Shown here: positions 1-7,678 of the stretch, in pieces
How positions within the stretch are numbered: position 1 is the stretch's first letter
Layout of the letters: each line of letters opens with the position of its first letter
Assembly: GCF_021864465.1 (NCBI RefSeq)
Contig: NZ_JAKKUV010000002.1
Coordinates: 186,001-250,000, forward strand
Reading direction: 5' to 3'
Origin: Hyphobacterium sp. SN044
GTDB lineage: Bacteria; Pseudomonadota; Alphaproteobacteria; Caulobacterales; Maricaulaceae
Length of the DNA: 64,000 nt
Translations under genes and position numbers: made by a program
Notes under the pieces: model-generated
Database searches by the model: none
Seen by the model: only the letters and a program-made list of their open reading frames with translations
What the model was told of the DNA's origin: nothing

Positions 1-638
1 TATTGTCCGCTGTCGTGGCGGCGCTTGGGCTCAATGCAAACAATGTTGCCGCGGTGATCGGGGCGATGGTGATCGCACCGCTGCTCGGGCCGATCCTTGC
101 CTTTTCCTTCGGGTCCGCACTCGGCGATCTCGACCTGATGCTCCGCTCGGCGCGCACGGCGCTGGCCGGCCTCATGGTCGGCCTGCTGGTCGCCATGGCG
201 CTTGGCGCGGCGACCAGTGCCAATCTCGGCAGTGACGAGTTGGTGTCCCGGACTTTTGTCGGGGTCGATGCGGTGGCGCTCGCTCTCGCGGCAGGCGCAG
301 CGGCGGCTCTGTCGATCTCGACCGGGATTTCCTCCGCGCTTGTGGGCGTGATGGTCGCCGTGGCGTTGCTGCCGCCCTCGGCGGCGGTCGGCCTCTTCAT
401 CGGCGACGGGGAATGGTCGATGGCGCTGCGCGCCGCGTTGCTGCTCGCGATCAACGTAACGAGCGTGATCCTCGCCGCGCTCTTCGTCTTCCGGGTGAAG
501 GGCGTGCGGCCCCGGACCTGGCTGGAACGTCGCTCGGCGAAGCGGTCTGTCTTCGTGAACTACGCCGTCTGGGTGGTCTGCATTCTCGTGCTGACGGCCG
601 TCGCGTGGCGCGTCGCGCCCGTCGATGTGCTGCCCTGA
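1..638 (+). CDS. DUF389 family membrane protein, 5'-truncated by window edge
   Basis: The reading frame is already open at the left edge (codon phase starts at base 3) and stops at 636-638, so only the C-terminal ~211 residues are seen. They form about six hydrophobic membrane segments. The first visible part (GAMVIAPLLGPI) and the later glycine/alanine-rich helix followed by ALLPPSAAVG match the DUF389/TIGR00341 integral membrane family, whose transport substrate or role is unknown. The visible end is polar and basic between the last two helices, then a final helix. A weak hairpin follows the stop. The family assignment is fairly secure; function is not. Confidence 0.8.
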   Translation, partial: LSAVVAALGLNANNVAAVIGAMVIAPLLGPILAFSFGSALGDLDLMLRSARTALAGLMVGLLVAMALGAATSANLGSDELVSRTFVGVDAVALALAAGAAAALSISTGISSALVGVMVAVALLPPSAAVGLFIGDGEWSMALRAALLLAINVTSVILAALFVFRVKGVRPRTWLERRSAKRSVFVNYAVWVVCILVLTAVAWRVAPVDVLP

Positions 639-645
639 AACGACA

Positions 646-676
646 GACGGCCCCGCGGTGGGGCTGCGGGACCGTC
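646..676 (+). terminator. possible weak terminator hairpin after the DUF389 gene
   Basis: An 11-bp imperfect stem (646-656 with 666-676, one C:A mismatch) lies 8 bases after the stop codon. There is no T-run after it, so it may only be a 3'-end hairpin between the two converging genes. Confidence 0.3.
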
Positions 677-697
677 CGGCGGTGTGGCAGTCAGGGG

Positions 698-1027
698 TTA
701 CGAGGCGCTGCTGCCACCGGGGATGAGGCGTTCGACGGTGGCCATCACAATCACCATGATCGAGGCCGCGCCGAGCACGGCGCCGTAATTGGTGAAGATG
801 CTGGTGAGATACTCGCCCACCGCCGGGATCGGACCCAGCGCGCCGGCCCCGCCGGCGATCAGGAAGATCGCGGCCAGGATCAGCGCCTTGCGGTGATCGC
901 CCTTGACGAAGAAGCCGCTGACCAGGCCGAGAACGACCAGGATCAAGGCGGCGTATTCAAACGTGAAGAATGCGAAGACGACGGCGGCGAGCAGGGCCAC
1001 GGCCCAGATGATCTTGTCGAGTGACAT
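698..1027 (-). CDS. small integral membrane protein, unknown function
   Basis: A 109-residue protein made almost entirely of hydrophobic segments: an N-terminal pair of helices (residues ~6-40), a short basic turn with KGDHRK, a helix (~47-70), and a last helix near 82-102, ending in a Ser/Gly/Pro tail. I do not recognise the family. It starts at ATG 1027 with GGGAGGG just upstream (in the complement of ccctccc at 1036-1042). It converges on the DUF389 gene and faces away from the TRIC-family gene; the shared upstream region holds a perfect inverted repeat at 1101-1131. GC content matches its neighbours. Confidence 0.7.
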   Translation of the reverse strand: MSLDKIIWAVALLAAVVFAFFTFEYAALILVVLGLVSGFFVKGDHRKALILAAIFLIAGGAGALGPIPAVGEYLTSIFTNYGAVLGAASIMVIVMATVERLIPGGSSAS

Positions 1028-1100
1028 TGATTTCCCTCCCTTGCTGAAGTGTTCTGACCTCAGGGGCCCCTTCAGACCTTGAAAGGGCTAGATCGAGTCT

Positions 1101-1131
1101 AGTGAAATGAACAAGCCCCAATCATTTCACT
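1101..1131. promoter_or_regulatory. perfect 10-bp inverted repeat in a divergent promoter region
   Basis: Arms AGTGAAATGA (1101-1110) and TCATTTCACT (1122-1131) are exact reverse complements around an 11-base spacer. The site lies 74 bases before the minus-strand gene start and 43 bases before the plus-strand gene start, in a locally AT-rich stretch. This fits a dimeric regulator's operator acting on both genes. No regulator is encoded next to it, so the protein that binds is unknown. Confidence 0.5.
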
Positions 1132-1174
1132 GTCGTAAAACTCTATCGAAAGATATTGCGGTGCAGCAAATACT

Positions 1175-1801
1175 ATGAGTGTCGAAACCCTCTTTCTTTT
1201 CCTCGACTTTGGCGGGATCGCGCTGTTCGCTTTCTCCGGCGGGATGCTGGCGGCGCGAAAGGCGCTCGACCCGTTCGGCGCGGCCATTCTGGGCGCGGTG
1301 ACTGGCATGGGCGGAGGGACTTTGCGCGACGTCTTGCTCGGCACGCTGCCGGTCTATTGGGTCGAGGCGCCGGTCTATCTCTGGGTGGCGCTCGGCGGGG
1401 CGCTCGCCGGGTATTACTCCTCGGGCTGGGCACAGGCGGTGGCGAACCGGCGCGTCGTTCTGGTCTGGGCGGACGCGGTGGGCATGTCGGCCTTCTGTGT
1501 GATCGGCGCGCAGGCGGGGCTTGAAGCCGGGGCGCACTGGACGATCGCGCTCCTGACCGGCGTGATGAGCGCGGCCTTTGGCGGTCTGATCCGCGACATC
1601 ATCGTCAACGATGTGCCGCTGGTGCTGCGCGAAGACGTCTATGCGCTTGCCGCACTCGCTGGCGCTGCGGCCTATGTCGCGGCGCTGGCGCTCGGGATTG
1701 GCCCCAGCTTCGCGGCGGTTGGCGGAGCGCTCATCGCCTTCGTGCTGCGCGGCTGCGCGATCCAGTTCAAATGGTCGCTGCCGCCGATCGGGAAGGTTTA
1801 G
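1175..1801 (+). CDS. trimeric intracellular cation (TRIC) channel family protein (UPF0126)
   Basis: A 208-residue polytopic membrane protein with the two-fold repeat of the UPF0126/TRIC family (E. coli YadS type). The first repeat has FAFSGGMLAARK followed by TGMGGGTLRDVLLG; the second has CVIGAQAGLEAG followed by GVMSAAFGGLIRDIIVNDVP. These glycine-rich kinked helices line the pore in archaeal and bacterial TRIC structures, which conduct K+ or Na+; older literature calls the family a glycine transporter. Length is normal. The start at 1175 is the first methionine before the first membrane helix; the Shine-Dalgarno signal is weak. It is transcribed alone and followed by a repeat block. Confidence 0.85.
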   Translation: MSVETLFLFLDFGGIALFAFSGGMLAARKALDPFGAAILGAVTGMGGGTLRDVLLGTLPVYWVEAPVYLWVALGGALAGYYSSGWAQAVANRRVVLVWADAVGMSAFCVIGAQAGLEAGAHWTIALLTGVMSAAFGGLIRDIIVNDVPLVLREDVYALAALAGAAAYVAALALGIGPSFAAVGGALIAFVLRGCAIQFKWSLPPIGKV

Positions 1802-1810
1802 CACCGCTTT

Positions 1811-1924
1811 CTCCCTCTCCCTTCAGGGAGAGGGCTGGGGTGAGGGGTCTTTTCTCTTCGGCTGTACAGAAATAGAAGACCCCTCATCCGGCGCTTCGCG
1901 CCACCTTCTCCCTGAAGGGAGAAG
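1811..1924. repeat. inverted pair of REP-like intergenic repeats
   Basis: Two copies of a palindromic unit face each other: 1811-1853 (CTCCCTTCAGGGAG core, then a GGTGAGGGGTCTT tail) and the reverse complement at 1876-1924 (AAGACCCCTCAT, GCGCTTCGCGCC, then CTCCCTGAAGGGAG). The second copy carries an extra GGCGCGAAGCGCC hairpin that the first lacks. The pair could fold into one long stem with a ~22-base loop. Repeats with this CAGGGAGA...GAGGGG pattern are widespread REP-like elements in proteobacterial intergenic DNA. Confidence 0.7.
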
Positions 1925-1937
1925 CAATTCAGTCGGA

Positions 1938-1955
1938 TTCCCGCTTTCGCGGGAA
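1938..1955. repeat. short perfect hairpin, possible 3'-end structure
   Basis: TTCCCGC-TTTC-GCGGGAA is a perfect 7-bp hairpin ten bases beyond the stop of the minus-strand PLP enzyme. There is no T-run, so it is either a repeat of the common CCCGCTTTCGCGGG type or an RNA-stabilising end structure rather than a proven terminator. Confidence 0.5.
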
Positions 1956-1965
1956 CACCAATTAC

Positions 1966-3105
1966 TCACAACCGGTCCAGCACGCCCTTCAGATCCGCGA
2001 TCATTTCTTCCGCCGGTTCGATGCCGCAGGACAGGCGGACGAGATCGCCCGGCGTTGTGGTCTGCGGGCCTTCGACCGGGGCGCGGTGCTCGATCAGGCT
2101 TTCCACCCCGCCGAGCGAGGTCGCCTGGATGAAGAGCCTGGTTCCCGCCGCCAACTTCCGGGCGGCGTCGAACCCGCCCTTGAGGCGCAGCGAGAGCATG
2201 CCGCCGAAGCCGCCGGTCATCTGCCTGGCTGCGATGGCGTGGCCGGGATGCGTGGTCAGGCCGGGATAGAGGACGGCGTTCACGGCGGGATGGCCCGTCA
2301 TCGCCTCGGCGACGGCCATGGCGTTGGCGCTCTGACGTTCGAAGCGGATGAAGAGGGTGCGCAGGCCGCGCATCAACAGCCAGCTTTCGAACGCGCCGGG
2401 TATGGCGCCGGTCTTGTTGTGGACTTCGCAAATTTCCGCCCAGCGCGGGCCGGTATCGCGAGTTGCCAGCACTCCGGCGAGCACGTCGGAATGGCCATTG
2501 AGATACTTCGTCGCGGAATGCATCACGATGTCGGCACCGAGATCGAGTGCGCGCGTCGTGCAGGGCGGGGCGCAGGTGCCGTCTATGGCCAGTATCGCGC
2601 CAGCGGCGTGCGCGATCTCCGCCGAGGCGGCGATGTCGACCACGTCCCAGCAGGGATTGGCCGGGGTCTCGATCCAGACCAGATCGGTGCCGCGGCCCGA
2701 GACGGCTTCCTTCAGTTCCGCCGTGTCGCCCGGCTCGACGAGGGTGAGGGCGATGCGGCCCTTGGCGGCCGCGCGCTCCATCAGCGCCTTCGCGCCGTAA
2801 TACATCCGGGTCTGCGCCACGACATGGCCGCCCGCCGGGATGCTCTCCACAACGGCGGCGACGGCGGCCATGCCGGAGGAAAAGAGGCGGGCATCGTTCG
2901 CGCCTTCGAGCGCGGCGAGCACGTCCGCGACATGCTGCTCTGTCGGGCCTTCGGGGCGGCGGTAATCGACCGCGCCGATCAGCGCATTGTCCGCGCCGCG
3001 GGCATAGGTCGAGGCGGGATGGATCGGCGGAATGACCGCGCCGGTTTCGCCATCGATCCGGTGCATTGCCTGCACGGCCAGCGTTTCGGGGGAGGGATTT
3101 TTCAT
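1966..3105 (-). CDS. trans-sulfuration PLP enzyme (cystathionine gamma-synthase/beta-lyase family)
   Basis: A ~379-residue cytosolic Cys/Met-metabolism PLP enzyme. Family landmarks in order: PPIHPASTYARG near the N-terminus, SSGMAAVAAV (phosphate-binding region), the PANPCWDVVDI motif, and SATKYLNGHSD, whose lysine forms the internal aldimine with PLP; near the C-terminus, SLGGVESLIEHRA. Such enzymes make or cleave cystathionine and related gamma- or beta-substituted amino acids; sequence alone does not settle which. I place the start at ATG 3105 (MKNPSPETL), because the in-frame extension upstream is unlike the family and would overlap the neighbouring gene. A second family member sits at 43068-44210. 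Confidence 0.8.
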   Translation of the reverse strand: MKNPSPETLAVQAMHRIDGETGAVIPPIHPASTYARGADNALIGAVDYRRPEGPTEQHVADVLAALEGANDARLFSSGMAAVAAVVESIPAGGHVVAQTRMYYGAKALMERAAAKGRIALTLVEPGDTAELKEAVSGRGTDLVWIETPANPCWDVVDIAASAEIAHAAGAILAIDGTCAPPCTTRALDLGADIVMHSATKYLNGHSDVLAGVLATRDTGPRWAEICEVHNKTGAIPGAFESWLLMRGLRTLFIRFERQSANAMAVAEAMTGHPAVNAVLYPGLTTHPGHAIAARQMTGGFGGMLSLRLKGGFDAARKLAAGTRLFIQATSLGGVESLIEHRAPVEGPQTTTPGDLVRLSCGIEPAEEMIADLKGVLDRL

Positions 3106-3148
3106 CGCGGTCACTTTTTCATCTCTGCAACCGAAGAGCCTGACATCG

Positions 3149-3610
3149 TTATTCCCAAATCGCAGCACGGGCTTCAGGGGTCGCCAATTGATAAAATTGC
3201 TGCTCGAGGTTTTCTAGCTCAGCCAAGATTGCGTGCGCATCCCATAGCTTTCCTACGGACGCATTGTTCCCGCGATCCTTCGTGAGGTGCGCAATCTGCT
3301 TATCGGCGCGTGTTTTGGCTTCTCGGAGCAATTTGTTGTCGTCTGGAATTGACCAGTGGGGCCAAGGGGTTTCGGGATTGCAGTATTCTGCGGCTCTAAG
3401 ATCGCCGGTACGGTGGCTCGGCCCAGGAAAATAGAAATGGATCAAAGCGCGCGTGTGGATCGCAAAAGATTCAAGAAATGCGTTCTTGATCGCTCCATCG
3501 CCAGTGTATCGAAGTAGTTCGGCTGTAGCCCGAAGCATGTCCAACTCGTACCGAAGGTGTTTGAGCTCCGGATGTGTTTCGATAGGTCCCGTAGCAAGTG
3601 GTCTATCCAT
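3149..3610 (-). CDS. hypothetical helical protein downstream of hemB
   Basis: A 153-residue, soluble, mostly helical protein that I cannot assign. Visible features are a leucine-rich N-terminal helix (HLRYELDMLRAT), a segment FAIHTRALIHFYF, and a later ADKQIAHLTKDRG. Its base composition is clearly lower in GC than its neighbours, suggesting recent arrival. Its ATG overlaps the hemB stop by 8 bases, so it is probably translated from the same message, and it ends 43 bases before the next PLP-enzyme start. The overlap and intact frame argue that it is a real gene. Confidence 0.6.
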   Translation of the reverse strand: MDRPLATGPIETHPELKHLRYELDMLRATAELLRYTGDGAIKNAFLESFAIHTRALIHFYFPGPSHRTGDLRAAEYCNPETPWPHWSIPDDNKLLREAKTRADKQIAHLTKDRGNNASVGKLWDAHAILAELENLEQQFYQLATPEARAAIWE

Positions 3611-4589
3611 TCAACAGCCTCGCCGCCCTGGGAGCGAAATAGGTCACGATGCCGCTGGCCCCCGCACGACGGAAGGCCAGCAGGGTTTCGAGCATCACCC
3701 GGTCGCCGTCGATCCAGCCATTGGCCGCCGCCGCCTCGATCATCGCGTATTCGCCGGAGACCTGGAAGGCGAGCACAGGTACGGCGAAGGTGTCGGAGAC
3801 GAATTTGACGATGTCGAGGTAAGGCAGGCCCGGCTTCACCATCACCATGTCGGCGCCTTCGGCGAGGTCGAGTTCGACCTCGCGCAGCGCCTCGGAGATG
3901 TTGCCCGGGTCCATCTGATAGGTCTTCTTGTCGCCGGTCAGCACGCCGGCCGAGCCGATGGCTTCCCGGTAGGGGCCGTAGAAGCCCGAGGCGTATTTCG
4001 CGGCATAGGACAGGATCAGCGTGTCGGTGTGGCCGTCGCCCTCCAGCGCATCGCGCACCGCGCCGATCCGCCCGTCCATCATGTCCGACGGGGCGATGAC
4101 GTCGCAGCCGGCACGGGCCTGGACCAGCGCCTGCTCGACGAGGCGTTCGACCGTCTCGTCATTGAGGATGACACCGTCTTTCAGGACGCCGTCATGGCCG
4201 TGGCTGGTGAAGGGGTCGAGCGCGACGTCGCAGATGATGCCGATATCCGGCACGGCGTCCTTGATCGCCTTGATGGCGGTCGGGACGAGACCGTCCGGGT
4301 TCAGCGCCTCGGTGCCATGCTCGTCCTTCTTCGCCGGGTCGATATGCGGGAACATCGCGATGGCCGGGATGCCGAGATCGCGGGCGATCTTCGCTTCCTT
4401 CACGAGTTCCTTCACCGAAAAGCGTTCAACGCCCGGCATGGCGCCGACGGGGTCGCGGTCCTTGCCGGAATCGGTGACGACCACCGACCAGACGAGATCG
4501 TCGGGCGTGACATGACGCTCGCGGACCAGACGCCGTGTCCAGTCCGACTGGCGAAGCCGCCGCATGCGGGTTGCCGGGAATGCGCCCAT
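3603..4589 (-). CDS. hemB: delta-aminolevulinic acid dehydratase (porphobilinogen synthase)
   Basis: HemB condenses two 5-aminolevulinate molecules to porphobilinogen, the second step of haem synthesis, in the cytoplasm. The 328-residue length is normal. Key parts: [17 protein letters not shown] at the N-terminus, [14 protein letters not shown], the aspartate-rich metal region [15 protein letters not shown], the lysine in SYAAKYAS, and the Schiff-base lysine in [11 protein letters not shown]. The Asp-containing DVALDP segment, in place of the cysteine triad, indicates a Mg-type rather than Zn-type enzyme. ATG 4589 is preceded by GGAG with a 7-base spacer. The partner hemA lies at 9940-11154. 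Confidence 0.97.
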   Translation of the reverse strand: MGAFPATRMRRLRQSDWTRRLVRERHVTPDDLVWSVVVTDSGKDRDPVGAMPGVERFSVKELVKEAKIARDLGIPAIAMFPHIDPAKKDEHGTEALNPDGLVPTAIKAIKDAVPDIGIICDVALDPFTSHGHDGVLKDGVILNDETVERLVEQALVQARAGCDVIAPSDMMDGRIGAVRDALEGDGHTDTLILSYAAKYASGFYGPYREAIGSAGVLTGDKKTYQMDPGNISEALREVELDLAEGADMVMVKPGLPYLDIVKFVSDTFAVPVLAFQVSGEYAMIEAAAANGWIDGDRVMLETLLAFRRAGASGIVTYFAPRAARLLNG

Positions 4590-4674
4590 GTATCAACTCC
4601 CTCTCGTATGCTTGCCCGCGCGGGTGTGCCGCGCTAGGCCTTCGCCGCCCTTCCTAGACCAACGGAGACGCGCT

Positions 4675-5811
4675 TTGAACTTCGCCCTGACGGAAGACCA
4701 GAGCCTGATACAGGACGCCGCCCGGAAATTCGCCGAAGATCGGATGGCCCCGAACGCGGCGGAATGGGACGAAAAGAAGCACTTCCCGGTCGATGTGCTG
4801 CAGGAAGCCGCGGCGATGGGCTTTGCCGGCATCTATGTCGGCGAGGAGCATGGCGGCTCCGGCATGACGCGGCTCGACGCGGCGCTGATCTTCGAACAGC
4901 TGGCGCGCGGCTGCACCTCCACGGCGGCCTATATCTCGATCCACAACATGTGCGCCTGGATGATCGACACCTGGGGCGATGACGAACAGCGGGCGAAATT
5001 CCTGCCGAAGCTGATGTCGATGGAGCATTTCGCGAGCTATTGCCTGACCGAGCCGGGAGCCGGGTCCGACGCCGCATCGCTGCGCACCAAGGCGGTGCGC
5101 GATGGCGACGACTACGTCCTCAACGGCTCGAAAGCCTTCATCTCCGGTGGCGGGCGCAGCGACATCTATGTCGTGATGGCGCGAACGGGCGGTGAAGGGC
5201 CGTCGGGCATTTCCACCTTCGTGGTCGAAAACGGCACGAAGGGGCTCAGTTTCGGCGCGAACGAGAAGAAGATGGGCTGGAATTCCCAGCCGACGGCGGT
5301 CGTCAATTTCGAGGATTGCCGCATCCCCGCCGCCAACCGGCTGGGCGAGGAAGGCATCGGCTTCAAGATCGCGATGATGGGCCTGAATGGCGGCCGGGTG
5401 AATATCGGCGCGTGCTCGCTCGGCGGGGCGGCACAGGCGTTCGACGTGGCGAACGAGTACGTGAAATCGCGCACCCAGTTCGGCAAGCCGATCGCCGGGT
5501 TTCAGGTGACGCAGTTCAAGCTGGCCGACATGGCGACGGATATCGAGGCGGCGCGCCTGATGCTCTACCGGGCGGCGGCGTCGATTGATGCGAAAGACCC
5601 GTCGGCGCCGAAATATTGCGCGATGGCGAAGCGGTTCGCGACCGATGCGTGTTTCGACGTGACCAATCAGGCGCTGCAGCTGCATGGCGGCTACGGCTAT
5701 CTGAAGGACTATCCGATCGAGCGCATCCTGCGGGACCTCCGCGTCCACCAAATCCTTGAAGGCACGAACGAGATCATGCGCGTCATCATCGCCAAGGACG
5801 TGATGAAGTAG
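4675..5811 (+). CDS. acyl-CoA dehydrogenase, probably isobutyryl-CoA dehydrogenase
   Basis: A 378-residue FAD-dependent dehydrogenase. N-terminal helical domain begins NFALTEDQ; the FAD-binding [15 protein letters not shown] lies mid-protein; FISGGG(R)[11 protein letters not shown] follows; the C-terminal domain has [19 protein letters not shown] and LEGTNEIMR with the catalytic-glutamate region. These features and the context with 3-hydroxyisobutyryl-CoA hydrolase and 3-hydroxyisobutyrate dehydrogenase point to the ACAD8-type step of valine breakdown (isobutyryl-CoA to methacrylyl-CoA). The start is TTG 4675, with GGAG 7 bases upstream; longer frames run into non-homologous sequence. It is divergent from hemB. 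Confidence 0.88.
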   Translation: MNFALTEDQSLIQDAARKFAEDRMAPNAAEWDEKKHFPVDVLQEAAAMGFAGIYVGEEHGGSGMTRLDAALIFEQLARGCTSTAAYISIHNMCAWMIDTWGDDEQRAKFLPKLMSMEHFASYCLTEPGAGSDAASLRTKAVRDGDDYVLNGSKAFISGGGRSDIYVVMARTGGEGPSGISTFVVENGTKGLSFGANEKKMGWNSQPTAVVNFEDCRIPAANRLGEEGIGFKIAMMGLNGGRVNIGACSLGGAAQAFDVANEYVKSRTQFGKPIAGFQVTQFKLADMATDIEAARLMLYRAAASIDAKDPSAPKYCAMAKRFATDACFDVTNQALQLHGGYGYLKDYPIERILRDLRVHQILEGTNEIMRVIIAKDVMK

Positions 5812-5831
5812 GGGTTCCGCTCCAGACAAAA

Positions 5832-5853
5832 TCTGACTATATTTATGGTCAGA
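5832..5853. promoter_or_regulatory. palindromic operator candidate for the toxin-antitoxin pair
   Basis: Arms TCTGACTATA and TATGGTCAGA are reverse complements with one mismatch, separated by two T bases. The palindrome lies 15 bases before the antitoxin ATG and overlaps a possible -10 (TATATT at 5838-5843). Phd/YefM and VapB antitoxins normally bind such palindromes to repress their own operon, so this is the expected autoregulatory site. Confidence 0.6.
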
Positions 5854-5868
5854 AATGGGAGGCCGGAC

Positions 5869-6126
5869 ATGCGTGAAGTCGGCGTGCTGGAAGCCAAGAC
5901 GCACCTGTCGAAGCTGATCGAGGAGATCGAGGCGACGGGGGAGGAGATCGTCATTACCCGGCACGGCAAGCCGATTGTGCGGCTCTCAAGAGTAACAGGG
6001 GCTGGCCGGCCATTGAATTCGGAGGAATTGCTCGCCAGGCTGAAAGCGTTCCGGAATAGCCAAATGGCGGTCGCGGATCTTGATCAGCAAAGTTGGGATG
6101 AGCTGAAGGAGACTATCCGGTCGTGA
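5869..6126 (+). CDS. Phd/YefM-family antitoxin (VapB-type partner)
   Basis: An 85-residue antitoxin. The N-terminal half has the Phd/YefM DNA-binding fold signature: VGVLEAKTHLSKLIEEIE followed by EEIVITRHGKPIVRL. The C-terminal half (SEELLARLKAF...WDELKETI) would be the toxin-neutralising tail. The start at 5869 is chosen because GGGAGG stands 6 bases upstream; an earlier ATG at 5845 lies inside the operator palindrome. The stop overlaps the toxin start (GTGA), so the two proteins are translationally coupled. The pair interrupts the valine-degradation operon. Confidence 0.88.
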   Translation: MREVGVLEAKTHLSKLIEEIEATGEEIVITRHGKPIVRLSRVTGAGRPLNSEELLARLKAFRNSQMAVADLDQQSWDELKETIRS

Positions 6127-6539
6127 GGCCGGTCGTTGTCGATGCGTCTGTGGCCGCTGCCTGGCTGATCAGGTCGCAGGCTTCCGCATATGCGGACGCA
6201 TTCAGATCGTCCTCTGGAATACGGTTGATAGCCCCGAATATTTTTGCTTGGGAAATGTGCAATCTGTTGAGGTTGTTCGCGTCACGTGGCGCGTTCGAAC
6301 TCGATGCAGGGCTGGCTTCACTGGACGCTTTGGGTGTGGTCCTGGAGCCAGCCATTTCCGGACAAAGTATCAGCGAACTCACGCGGTTCGCGCATGGTGT
6401 CAGGCTAAGCCTCTTCGATGCTGCCTATCTTGCGCTGGCGTTGGAAGCGGAGGCGGAGCTGGTATCCCGAGACGGTCACCTGTTGACCGTGGCGCTGGCG
6501 AACGGCATCCCATGCCATGACCTCAGAGACCGGAGCTGA
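6123..6539 (+). CDS. PIN-domain toxin (VapC family ribonuclease)
   Basis: A 138-residue PIN-domain protein starting at GTG 6123 within the antitoxin stop. The four acidic PIN residues are present: Asp7 in VVDAS, Glu44 in AWEMCNLL, Asp99 in SLFDAAYLALA and Asp117 in SRDGHL, so an active Mg-dependent RNase is expected. VapC toxins usually cleave tRNA or rRNA and stop translation when the antitoxin is degraded. The stop at 6537-6539 is one base before the next gene, and that gene's Shine-Dalgarno lies inside vapC, so the toxin frame is joined tightly to the catabolic operon. Confidence 0.87.
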   Translation: MRPVVVDASVAAAWLIRSQASAYADAFRSSSGIRLIAPNIFAWEMCNLLRLFASRGAFELDAGLASLDALGVVLEPAISGQSISELTRFAHGVRLSLFDAAYLALALEAEAELVSRDGHLLTVALANGIPCHDLRDRS

Positions 6540-6540
6540 C

Positions 6541-7602
6541 ATGACCGACGAGATCATCGCCCGCAAGACTGGCCAGGTCGGGCGGATCACGCTCAACCGA
6601 CCCAAGGCGCTGAATGCGCTGAACACGGCCATGGTGCACGCCATGACGCGGGCGCTGCTCGCCTGGAAGAACGACGACGGCGTGAAGGCGGTCGTTGTCG
6701 ACGGTGAGGGCGAGAAGGGGTTCTGCGCCGGCGGCGATATCCGCATGCTGCACGACAGCGGCAAGGCGGGGACCGACGAGGCGTGGCGCTTCTGGCACGA
6801 CGAATACCAGTTGAACACGCTGATCAAGCGCTATCCGAAACCCTATGTCGCGCTGATCGACGGCATCACGATGGGCGGCGGGGTCGGCATTTCGGTCCAC
6901 GGCTCGCACCGCGTGGCGGGCGACCGCACCATGCTGGCCATGCCGGAGACGGGTATCGGCTTCTTCCCCGATGTCGGCGGCACGTATTTCCTGCCGAGGC
7001 TCGAAGGCGAGCTCGGCATGTGGATGGGGCTGACGGGCGCGCGCCTGAAGGCCGCGGATTCGCTCGCGGCCGGGATCGCGACGCATTACGTGCCGTCCGA
7101 CAAGCATGACGATCTGGTCGGGGCGCTGGAAAGCGCCGATCTCGATGCCGACGGCGAGGCGCTGGAAGACATTCTCGACGCCCATGCCGGTGATCCGGGT
7201 CATTCGCAGCTCGCGCATACGCGCGGTCTGATCGACCGGGCCTTCGCGGGCGACGACGTGGCGGAAATGGTCTCGCGCATGGAAGACGCCCGCGACCCGT
7301 GGTCGACCGAGCAGGCCGCGATCCTGGCGAAGAAGTCCCCGACCGCGATGGTGTTGACCGCAATGGCGATCCGCAAGGGCGCGGACATGGAGTTCGAGGA
7401 CGTGATGCGCCAGGAGCTGCGCATCTCTGTCCGCTGCCTGACCGGCAAGGATTTCTACGAGGGCGTGCGCGCCGTCATCATCGACAAGGACAATGCGCCG
7501 CAATGGCGTCCGGCAACGCTTGGCGGTGTCGGCGAGCTGCGCATCGAGCGCTATTTCGAGCCCCTGCCGGACGCGCAGGAACTGACGTTTCTGGAGGATT
7601 GA
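6541..7602 (+). CDS. 3-hydroxyisobutyryl-CoA hydrolase (enoyl-CoA hydratase/isomerase family)
   Basis: A 353-residue crotonase-fold protein, longer than ordinary enoyl-CoA hydratases (~260) and matching the ECH_2/HIBCH type. Landmarks: RITLNRPKALNALN, the oxyanion-hole segment GEKGFCAGGDIRML, DGITMGGGVGIS, MPETGIGFFPDVGGT with the acidic catalytic region, and KSPTAMVLT followed by RQELRISVRC in the C-terminal extension. It releases 3-hydroxyisobutyrate from its CoA ester in valine breakdown. ATG 6541 follows GGAG with a 5-base spacer. It sits between the dehydrogenase at 4675 and mmsB, with two unrelated insertions in the cluster. Confidence 0.9.
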   Translation: MTDEIIARKTGQVGRITLNRPKALNALNTAMVHAMTRALLAWKNDDGVKAVVVDGEGEKGFCAGGDIRMLHDSGKAGTDEAWRFWHDEYQLNTLIKRYPKPYVALIDGITMGGGVGISVHGSHRVAGDRTMLAMPETGIGFFPDVGGTYFLPRLEGELGMWMGLTGARLKAADSLAAGIATHYVPSDKHDDLVGALESADLDADGEALEDILDAHAGDPGHSQLAHTRGLIDRAFAGDDVAEMVSRMEDARDPWSTEQAAILAKKSPTAMVLTAMAIRKGADMEFEDVMRQELRISVRCLTGKDFYEGVRAVIIDKDNAPQWRPATLGGVGELRIERYFEPLPDAQELTFLED

Positions 7603-7678
7603 GTCCCTTTCAACCACTCAAAATAGATGGCAAATTCTTTTGCTATCATGAGTGATCTGGATTTCGTGGAGGCCAGCG

